Shown here one piece after another: positions 6,195 to 12,350 of a stretch of 12,350 nucleotides of DNA (positions within the stretch are counted from its first letter, which is position 1; every line of letters starts with the position of its first letter). The stretch spans positions 17,797 through 30,146 of the forward strand of contig NZLE01000085.1 in the NCBI GenBank assembly GCA_002692605.1, read 5' to 3'. The notes under the pieces are model-generated. The model saw only the letters and a program-made list of their open reading frames with translations, made no database searches and had not been told where the DNA came from. Both the position numbers and the translations under genes were made by a program. Source of the stretch: Opitutia bacterium (lineage in GTDB: Bacteria; Verrucomicrobiota; Verrucomicrobiia; Opitutales; Seribacteraceae).

Positions 6195-9100
6195 TCATTG
6201 GGTTGAACCACCGGAGTAAATCACCCACTTCCTCTCGTCGTACAGATACGCTCGGGCGGAGAAATAATTGGACGGAGTCGTGAAGTACACCCAGTCTTGG
6301 CTTTGGTCGACGTAAAGATATCCGCTTTTGTCCGTCGATGACCAATGGTCTCTTGAGGTCCAACTCCATCCCCACCCCTTTTTCCAGAACCAAAGCTGCA
6401 TGCCATTCTCATTGGGAACCAAATAAATCCATCCCAAATCCAGGTGATAGCACCAACCACTATCCATGAGATGAAAGTGGCCGAACCAATTTTCCGAATC
6501 GAAATCATAATTTTCTTCCGAACTCGGTGCAGTGATGAGTCGAGGTTGTACCTTAAGTTTAAAACTTTCAGAAGTCCTCAGCCCTGATGAATCCGTTGCC
6601 GCGACGGTGATGGGGTGACTGCCCAGACTTCCCTCCGGAGCCAGACCGCTCAACTTCAAATACATATCGTCCGACCAAGTCCACTTCACCCAACTTGGAG
6701 CATCCACTTCAATGAGCAAGGAATCTCCATCTCTGTCAAAGAGCTCGAAAGATTTTTCGAAATGGAGAAACTGAAAGATTTCATAAAAGGATTCCGGCAG
6801 TATCGTTGGGGGGCTCGAATCGATCTCAAGAATGGTGAGGAGAAAATCAACGCTGAGCGATTCACCATCGGAATTGCTGATCAAAAATGAAACCGGATAT
6901 TGACCGACTTCATTGGGAGCTGTCCCGGAAATTGTAATAACTCCGAACTCGTTGACGCTGGGTTGAAGCCAATTGTAAGCCGTTCCATTTTGCTCGGACA
7001 AAGAAAATTGACTTCCGGGAGCTACCCAACCAGCGGTTCTCAAACTAAACTCGAAGGGTAACTTTGCCCAAGTTTCGGAAGGCAATTCGGAGGTAACGAC
7101 GGGATTCCCTGATCGGTTGCCCATTTCAGAGAGAAAAAGACCGACTTCAGCTGGCTCTCCAGAGAGGCCAAGTCCTCCGAAATAGAGGTGCTCGGGGTTC
7201 TTTGAGGCGATTTGGTCGATACGATCATCCTTCGGGCTGGTCCAATGAAAGGAATCCAGAACCGTATGATCTTGAGGATTCAATTTTACCAGAAACGAAT
7301 CCTTCAATCCAGCGGAATGATAAACTTGATCGCCTAGAATAATTTGCTCGTAGAAAGTGCCGGAAACCGTAACTCCCCCACTGGCGTCGACGTTCATGTC
7401 CAAGACGCGGTCGTTCCAGACGCCTCCCAAACCAAGAAGGTTCTCCGTGGTCAGTTCCTCGGACAATTTGGCTACAAAGAGGTCCTTTCCTCCAGTCGAA
7501 GAAACTTGCGCTTGGTCAACCACGAGTGTGCCTACGAAATCACCCGACAAGAGAAAGCAATCTTCAACTGGATTCCATTTTGAAATGCAATTCTCGACGT
7601 CACCCGAAGAGATAAGCCCCGACGAAGTCGTCACCTCTCCATTTTGACTGAGAAGTACGGCGAATACTCCACTTCCATAACCGGAATCATATTGTTTGTC
7701 TTCGATCTCAATCAATCCATTGAAAGTACCAGCCGCAAGTAACCTTTGGCTGGAGGAAAGAGAGATTGAATCCATTCGATCCACCCCGGAACCCCCAAAG
7801 GAATGGCACCAATTCAATTGACTGAGGTTGGACAGTTCCATACTCAATACGAACGCATCCTCGAGACCTTTGGACGTCAGAACCGTGGAACCCATGGTCG
7901 CTTCGCTCAGAAAGGAACCGGAAAGAAAAACTTCGTCATCGCCAAGTTCCATCGAGCTTGAAAACTCATCTTTCACTCCACCGAGAACACGCAAATCCTC
8001 AACCAAACCCGTTGGATTGATTTTGATCAGGCAAAGATCACTCCCCCCAAGGCTAACACCCGACTTGTCACCCAATGAAACTTCACCTTTGAAGGTACCG
8101 TAAAGATATACGTTTCCATCTTCATCGGTTTCCGCATCCGTCAAAGTGACTTGGTCCGAACAAGACAAGCGCAGGACCTGTTCAACTGTTAGATTATGAT
8201 CCAAGAAGGCAATGAAACCGTCTGACTTTGCGGTGACTGCGAATTGGTAACCAGGCAAAACCAACTGATCCCTGAAAGTACCCACCACCACCAATCCATC
8301 CCTTTGGGGTCGATATAGAATTTCCACCAAATCACCGTCACTCCCCAAGTCGGTCGGCTCGCCCGAATCCGGTTCGGGCAAATATCCGAACTGCGTCAGG
8401 TTCTCATTCGAGTAATTCAGATCATAGGAAATCTCTTCATCGGAGAAACCTCCCTCCGCATTGTAGATTCTAAGTTTCAAGGTTCCATTGCTCTCCTTCG
8501 GAAAAGTTTCAACCGGTGGAGTTCCCACTAAAATCGCCGTTCCATTGGAGTCCTCGTCCACCAGTAAATTCAGCCATGATGGAGCATCCAAAAGAGTAAA
8601 GAAAAGATAATCAGGATGAGGGACGGTCAGGGAACGTACGAAAGGTTCTTCGACCTGAAAAGTCATGGGATCAAAAGAGGCTTCCGGATCTCCGGATACG
8701 GGTGCGAAATTCAAAACCAAAACTTCATTTTGAGACACTGCGGGAACTAGTTTCTCATCCAACACCAAACTGCTTTCACTGCTCAACATAAGAATCGGGG
8801 CACCCACGGAATTGGTTGCAAACCGAAGAAACCCCTCTTTACCCACACCTCCTATTTGCTTGGACCAGAGGGTTTTACCGTTCGACGCCTTGACCTTCGC
8901 AAGAAGCAGATCCATTCCGCCCAGACTCTCAATCGTGGCATCCTCCAGAAACGAACCGTTGAATTCCAAAACGCAGAATGGATCTCCCATGACGTCGATT
9001 GAAACTGCAGCCAGTGATGCCTCTTCCGAGAATTCGAATTGGCGGGCCCAATCGATTTGAAAGGCGGTGGAGAATTTGAGCAGGAAACCAACTTTCTTGG

Positions 9101-12100
9101 AGTTTTCGAAATACTTGTTCTGATCAACCAGAAAATCGCCCTGGTAATCACCGCTCAGATAGACTGCATCTCCAAAAACCGCAAGATCGCTCAGGGAAAG
9201 CTGAGTTCCCTCAAAGGTAATTTCAGTCGTCAAAGCCAGTTGGGGGTCCAACTTAACCAGTCGAGCCGAAGTCAGTTGCTCAGCAACTTCACTTTGGCAA
9301 AGCAGTAGGACCGATCCATCCGAAACCACCTCCAACCCGATGGGCCATTCCATATTTTCGGTGGCAAGAATATTGGACGCAAGAAGCGAGCCATTCGAGG
9401 AAAACGAGCAAAGGAAGACTCGGTCTTCGGGCGCACTCTCAAAGATCTCATTTCCCCCAAAGGAAAAACTACCCTTGTAGGAACCGGCAAGATAAGCCTG
9501 CCCCGTCGAGTCCAAAGTCATGCGAAGATTGGAAATCGCTCCTCCCACATCAAGAGTCTGCAACCATTCGAAGACTCCGGAGTTCGTGGTTTTCAACAGG
9601 AAGCAGGATTGGTTCGCATCGGTAATCACGCGTTTTCCCAAAACCGACAATTCCCCTTGAAACGAACCCGCCCAATAAAGCCCATCATCCCTCTCGACGC
9701 AATCATGGAGAACCACCTGATTGCCCTCCATGGAGAGAAGCGCTTGAGCGGAGTCCTCATCCTTATGAACTTTTAGGATCGTGAGATTGGAATCCGCTGG
9801 GGTGATCGTGTAATTGGAATCGAAATCCTGAAAACTTTCAAGACCACCAGCCCAAATAAGCTCTTGCTCACCCTCACCCCAAGCCAGCCCATATCCTCCT
9901 GCTCCGGAGAGAACAAAGGTCCGACTCCTCTCCAGAGGGGCTTCCAGATATTTGTTGATCAATCTATGAGTTCTGGACTCATTGCCAGCCTCATCCTGAA
10001 CCACGTAATTGATTTTCTGGAATCCTCCCGTGACCATATCGACGCTCACCAAATCGTACAGACTGCTTCCATCGTGATCCGTGGCCAAATAGCCGGGTTC
10101 GGCAAATAATTCATCCTTGGCCAAGCGGATGTATTTGTCCCCCAAAAGTTTCAAATGGGGAGGCGTTCCGTCGGATACGCGTATGGTATGACTCAATTCC
10201 GCGCTTAAGGCCCTCTCGCCCTGAACCCGCACCTTTACTTCAAAATCATCGTACTCCCCCAACGGAGCATTGCCCTGAAGCAGAAAGGTCGTCGGTTCCT
10301 GATGATACACGCTCACCCAGTTTGGCCCTTCGATCAATTCGACTGAAAACAGTTCTCTCTGATCTCCATAGACAATGGATACTTCAGCGGAAAAGCTTTC
10401 TCCTTCCAAAACTTGAATGACTTGGTCCACTTGCGATGAGGAAAGGACCGGGCGGTCCACCTCCCAGGATACGACCGCTTTGACTCGGATCTCGTCATAG
10501 TTTCTTCCATCGGAGACACGAATTGAAAATTCATCCTCATCGGGGCCAATCGCATTGGTTAGGTACGAAAGAACGCTGGGCGAAGCGCCGCTTCCCGATA
10601 CGGTCGCGACTCCATGCAGAGGAGATTTGCCTGGAACAAGCTCCCAGTGCAGTTCCTCGGAATCCGGATCCGAAGCAATCAATTCATTCAGGGAAAATGA
10701 AATGAGCGTACCGTTGGAATCGAAAACGACCGTTTTCTCCACTCCCCAGTTGATCGTGGGAGGAAGATTTTCCCCGCTCACCACAAACTGGGTTTTCATG
10801 GACGAAAACCGACCAGTCTCATCCATCACGAAAACCGAGTATGGAAATTCGTTTCCATGAACTCCGACTTTGGGGACTCCTCCGATAAGGATCCCGTTTG
10901 GATCGGTTCTGAGGATGCTCAACCATGGTTGCGGATCCCAAGCCGAGCCAAAGAGTCTGAATTGCATTTGATCTGAATCCGGATCCGTTGCATTGATTTC
11001 CATTTCGAAGGGCTCTCCAATCTCCAAGGAGTAAAGCTCATCGATTTGCGTGGTGAACACGGGTGAATCCGGATGCGAACTAAGATACACCTCAAACTCA
11101 AGAATACTGTACCGATCCCCCTCGGAAATCCTCACCGAAAAAGTGTCCAGTCCGTGATAGTTTTCCGGAGGTTGGTATTGGAAAACGTCCGGCAAATCAC
11201 CGGCACCGGATACCTGCAAGGAACTTCCTGCGCTTGAATTCCTTTCGACCGTCCATTCCAAGGATTCATAATCATCGGGTTCAGGATCGGGATTGATGGC
11301 ATGAAAACCGCTCGATCCGATCCATTCGTCGTGGACCGAATCCTCATCCGTAAAGAAACGGATGGTGGATAAGGTGGATTGATTGACTTGAGAAAGATAA
11401 ACTGGAGGATAATCATCGATGATTACGTAAAAGGTAAACTGCTGCACCGAACTCAAGGACGGATCCACCGTATCCACCACTTTGAACTTCAGGTTGTAGC
11501 TTCCCTCATCCGCCACCGAAGCCAGACCGGAAAGAGTTGCGCTCCCGTTGCCATCGTTAACCAAAGCTAACCATGATGGCATTGAAACCGTGGAATCCCA
11601 TTCAATCTCCAGGGATTCCCCATCCGGCAAATCGGGATCATAAACTGTAATTACATATTCATACGGCGACTCATCGTTCCAGGAATATCTTTCGGAGGAG
11701 TTGCTTGGAGGAGAGGAAGTGAAAACCGGTTGGTCGTTTACCGGCGAAACCGTGACGTTCACAACCGCAGATGCGCTTTTCGAAGAAGTGTCATTGTTCT
11801 CGGATCGATCGGTGACCATGATCGTAAAGGTATCCGAACCCGAAAAATTCCCGTCCGGCACGTAGACAACCTCACTCTGCGGATCGTTGCCCAAGGATAC
11901 CTGACCGTTGCCGGGTGCGCTCGAGAGGGACCAGGTCAGATTACCGAGAAGAGTTTCCGTATCATTGACGTCGAAAAACGGCGAAACCCAACTCGATGGA
12001 AGATCTTCGGTCATGGTAATCGAAAAAGTATCCGAGGCAAAGACCGGCGGGTAATTCAGTACGTAAACGCTGAGGCTAAAACTCTTGGAAACTTGGAAGC

Positions 12101-12350
12101 CGTTCCCATCGGTCAAGAGCACCGTCACCTGGCTTAGGCCTTCATCGGCAACTTCCGGGCTACCGGAAAGAGTAATCGTACCATTCGTAAAATTCGAGTC
12201 ATGCACCTCCACCCATCCGGGCAGACCAGAGATTGAATGAGTAACATCCGATAAACCGTCCGGATCGGAAAAGGAAATCGTTTTCTGGTAAAGGCTTCCA
12301 TCTTCGACCGAATCATTGTCCAAATCAACCAAGGCGGGGGTGTCCGGCAC
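6195..12350 (-). CDS. Giant Ig-like / twin beta-propeller surface protein, N-terminus beyond window
   Basis: The last 2051 residues of a very large extracellular protein. The frame is open to the right edge, so the GTG at 12348-12350 is not a credible start, and any signal peptide is outside the window. Numbered from the edge, the domains are: an alternating array of Ig/cadherin-like repeats (1-628), one more Ig (631-726), a DUF5011-like domain (728-801), a first set of seven propeller repeats (810-1216), an Ig (1218-1312), a second set of seven (1341-1744), two Ig domains (1748-1842, 1846-1936) and a Trp/Tyr-rich C-terminal domain (1946-2046). Composition is acidic, with many Ca-site-like DPDSD and DxDGD turns. 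There are only 11 Cys. No sortase motif or transmembrane segment is seen at the C-terminus. A role in adhesion or as a cell-surface scaffold is inferred from architecture alone; no catalytic domain is recognised. It converges on dxs with 18 bp between stops. Confidence 0.95.
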   Translation of the reverse strand: MPDTPALVDLDNDSVEDGSLYQKTISFSDPDGLSDVTHSISGLPGWVEVHDSNFTNGTITLSGSPEVADEGLSQVTVLLTDGNGFQVSKSFSLSVYVLNYPPVFASDTFSITMTEDLPSSWVSPFFDVNDTETLLGNLTWSLSSAPGNGQVSLGNDPQSEVVYVPDGNFSGSDTFTIMVTDRSENNDTSSKSASAVVNVTVSPVNDQPVFTSSPPSNSSERYSWNDESPYEYVITVYDPDLPDGESLEIEWDSTVSMPSWLALVNDGNGSATLSGLASVADEGSYNLKFKVVDTVDPSLSSVQQFTFYVIIDDYPPVYLSQVNQSTLSTIRFFTDEDSVHDEWIGSSGFHAINPDPEPDDYESLEWTVERNSSAGSSLQVSGAGDLPDVFQYQPPENYHGLDTFSVRISEGDRYSILEFEVYLSSHPDSPVFTTQIDELYSLEIGEPFEMEINATDPDSDQMQFRLFGSAWDPQPWLSILRTDPNGILIGGVPKVGVHGNEFPYSVFVMDETGRFSSMKTQFVVSGENLPPTINWGVEKTVVFDSNGTLISFSLNELIASDPDSEELHWELVPGKSPLHGVATVSGSGASPSVLSYLTNAIGPDEDEFSIRVSDGRNYDEIRVKAVVSWEVDRPVLSSSQVDQVIQVLEGESFSAEVSIVYGDQRELFSVELIEGPNWVSVYHQEPTTFLLQGNAPLGEYDDFEVKVRVQGERALSAELSHTIRVSDGTPPHLKLLGDKYIRLAKDELFAEPGYLATDHDGSSLYDLVSVDMVTGGFQKINYVVQDEAGNESRTHRLINKYLEAPLERSRTFVLSGAGGYGLAWGEGEQELIWAGGLESFQDFDSNYTITPADSNLTILKVHKDEDSAQALLSMEGNQVVLHDCVERDDGLYWAGSFQGELSVLGKRVITDANQSCFLLKTTNSGVFEWLQTLDVGGAISNLRMTLDSTGQAYLAGSYKGSFSFGGNEIFESAPEDRVFLCSFSSNGSLLASNILATENMEWPIGLEVVSDGSVLLLCQSEVAEQLTSARLVKLDPQLALTTEITFEGTQLSLSDLAVFGDAVYLSGDYQGDFLVDQNKYFENSKKVGFLLKFSTAFQIDWARQFEFSEEASLAAVSIDVMGDPFCVLEFNGSFLEDATIESLGGMDLLLAKVKASNGKTLWSKQIGGVGKEGFLRFATNSVGAPILMLSSESSLVLDEKLVPAVSQNEVLVLNFAPVSGDPEASFDPMTFQVEEPFVRSLTVPHPDYLFFTLLDAPSWLNLLVDEDSNGTAILVGTPPVETFPKESNGTLKLRIYNAEGGFSDEEISYDLNYSNENLTQFGYLPEPDSGEPTDLGSDGDLVEILYRPQRDGLVVVGTFRDQLVLPGYQFAVTAKSDGFIAFLDHNLTVEQVLRLSCSDQVTLTDAETDEDGNVYLYGTFKGEVSLGDKSGVSLGGSDLCLIKINPTGLVEDLRVLGGVKDEFSSSMELGDDEVFLSGSFLSEATMGSTVLTSKGLEDAFVLSMELSNLSQLNWCHSFGGSGVDRMDSISLSSSQRLLAAGTFNGLIEIEDKQYDSGYGSGVFAVLLSQNGEVTTSSGLISSGDVENCISKWNPVEDCFLLSGDFVGTLVVDQAQVSSTGGKDLFVAKLSEELTTENLLGLGGVWNDRVLDMNVDASGGVTVSGTFYEQIILGDQVYHSAGLKDSFLVKLNPQDHTVLDSFHWTSPKDDRIDQIASKNPEHLYFGGLGLSGEPAEVGLFLSEMGNRSGNPVVTSELPSETWAKLPFEFSLRTAGWVAPGSQFSLSEQNGTAYNWLQPSVNEFGVITISGTAPNEVGQYPVSFLISNSDGESLSVDFLLTILEIDSSPPTILPESFYEIFQFLHFEKSFELFDRDGDSLLIEVDAPSWVKWTWSDDMYLKLSGLAPEGSLGSHPITVAATDSSGLRTSESFKLKVQPRLITAPSSEENYDFDSENWFGHFHLMDSGWCYHLDLGWIYLVPNENGMQLWFWKKGWGWSWTSRDHWSSTDKSGYLYVDQSQDWVYFTTPSNYFSARAYLYDERKWVIYSGGSTQ
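6213..6515 (-). other. Trp/Tyr-rich C-terminal domain, possible surface or export module
   Basis: Residues 1946-2046 contain 11 Trp and 9 Tyr in about 100 positions, far above the rest of the protein. Key elements are GWCYHLDLGWIYLVP (1965-1979), LWFWKKGWGWSWT (1986-1998), GYLYVDQSQDWVYF (2010-2023) and KWVIY (2041-2045). The order W-x-GxF...GWxYH...GWIY...WFW...GWxWT...YLY...WVYF resembles a C-terminal module I recall on many secreted proteins of Opitutae. The position at the extreme C-terminus of an exported protein suggests anchoring, secretion or glycan contact, but no function is established. Confidence 0.6.
6543..7109 (-). other. Pair of C-terminal Ig-like domains in the giant protein
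   Basis: Residues 1748-1842 and 1846-1936 are two type-A Ig domains. They share the P/Y-x-W core (Trp1794, Trp1887), ITISGTAP or LKLSGLAP strands, and the closing ISNSDGESLS or ATDSSGLRTS turns. The second contains an acidic DRDGD loop at 1872-1876 that could bind calcium. They connect the second propeller to the Trp-rich tail. Confidence 0.7.
7119..8330 (-). repeat. Second seven-repeat (SBBP-type) beta-propeller of the giant protein
   Basis: Residues 1341-1744 hold seven repeats with pivot glycines at 1357, 1418, 1478, 1541, 1603, 1664 and 1725 (spacing 60-63). Units are closer to the SBBP consensus than in the first set, for example NVYLYGTFKGEVSLG (1413-1427), VTVSGTFYEQIILG (1660-1673) and GGKDLFVAKLS (1620-1630). 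Connecting segments such as LGGVWNDRVLD (1641-1651) keep the GG-x-x-x-D turn. The seventh repeat is shortened by about 15 residues, which could allow strand exchange with the segment before the first repeat to close the ring. Confidence 0.8.
8415..8699 (-). other. Ig-like domain separating the two propellers
   Basis: Residues 1218-1312 form a single putative-Ig domain, recognised from SFDPMTFQVEEPF, the core LLDAPSWLNLL (Trp1259), ILVGTPPVE and YNAEGGFSDEE. It interrupts what would otherwise be one run of 14 propeller repeats. It is followed by a linker (1313-1340) rich in Pro, Asp, Glu and Gly. Confidence 0.7.
8703..9923 (-). repeat. First seven-repeat (SBBP-type) beta-propeller of the giant protein
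   Basis: Residues 810-1216 hold seven repeats built as [hydrophobic]-AG-[ST]-F/Y-x-G-x-[hydrophobic]...FLLK. The pivot positions equivalent to the AG glycine fall at 835, 895, 956, 1018, 1067, 1128 and 1189, so spacing is 60-62 residues except 49 between the fourth and fifth. Typical units are LYWAGSFQGEL (891-901), AYLAGSYKGSF (952-962) and VYLSGDYQGDF (1063-1073). The pattern resembles the SBBP beta-propeller repeat family. Seven units match a closed seven-bladed propeller. The last two repeats have lost the glycine. Confidence 0.75.
9948..10169 (-). other. DUF5011-like bacterial surface Ig domain within the giant protein
   Basis: Residues 728-801 read DGTPPHLKLLGDKYIRLAKD, then FAEPGYLATDHDGSSLYDLV, GGFQKINYVVQDEAGNESR. 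This matches the pattern of DUF5011 / HYR-type Ig domains: PP-x-L-x-L-x-G, EPG-A-x-D-x-DG, and Y-x-V-x-DxAGN near the end. It sits directly before the first propeller and may act as a rigid spacer. Confidence 0.75.
10467..12350 (-). repeat. Alternating array of two Ig/cadherin-like domain types
   Basis: Six domains of about 100 residues alternate in the order A-B-A-B-A-B. Type A (residues 1-98, 205-311, 427-525) is like putative-Ig/dystroglycan cadherin domains: a P-x-W core (Trp46, Trp260, Trp476), a glycine-led LSG or IGG strand and a final DG/DET turn. Type B (101-203, 313-424, 528-628) is like cadherin-type tandem-95 domains: a DPD or DVND start and the signature YxPxxNxxGxDTFxxxVxD, for example at 163-181 and 392-411. 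Linkers contain PPVF or SPVF. These folds are common in adhesins and biofilm proteins. The repeats are divergent in sequence, so they are not a recent tandem duplication. Confidence 0.8.

Noticed and set aside
11730..12137. 135-residue plus-strand frame opposite the giant gene
   Set aside because: It is Arg/His-rich, has no recognisable motif, and lies opposite two clear Ig-type repeats.

Overview
The window looks like a chromosomal segment of a Verrucomicrobiota bacterium, most likely of the Opitutae / Puniceicoccales group. I infer this from protein character, without a database search. The clues are a xseB-dxs pair without ispA between them (an arrangement I also recall from Chlamydia, another PVC member), an FmdB-like protein with a long Met/Glu-rich tail, and a giant surface protein with Ig-like and beta-propeller repeats ending in a Trp/Tyr-rich domain of a kind I associate with Opitutae. 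Base composition is moderate (near half G+C by eye) and even across the window. I see no tRNA, rRNA, CRISPR array, insertion sequence, phage gene or defence island.

Layout from left to right: (1) the 3' part of a PAS sensor histidine kinase on +, whose 5' end is cut by the window edge (1-1098); (2) a two-gene minus-strand unit, an FmdB-like protein followed by a four-base-overlapping lipoprotein with MORN-type repeats (2110 down to 1113); (3) a VanZ-family membrane protein on + (2171-2629); (4) an M48 / Ste24-type membrane zinc protease on - (3900 down to 2641); (5) a + strand pair, xseB and dxs, four bases apart (3986-6176); (6) the 3' 6.2 kb of a giant extracellular protein on - (12350 down to 6195), whose N-terminus lies beyond the right edge.

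The genes do not form one pathway. The window is tightly packed: transcription direction changes at almost every unit, and three convergent junctions are only 11-18 bp long. The two divergent intergenic regions (60 and 85 bp) each contain a good dyad-symmetric sequence that could be an operator. No unit shows a clear intrinsic terminator.

The most distinctive content is the giant protein. In its visible 2051 residues I can count two separate sets of seven propeller-type repeats (14 blades, about 61 residues apart), split by one Ig-like domain. Ahead of them lies an alternating array of two Ig/cadherin-like domain types and a DUF5011-like domain; behind them come two more Ig domains and a Trp-rich C-terminal domain that may be a surface or export module. 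I found no convincing evidence of a wholly new multi-gene system. The best leads are this twin-propeller architecture, the Cys-depleted FmdB-like protein coupled to a lipoprotein, and the two intergenic dyads.
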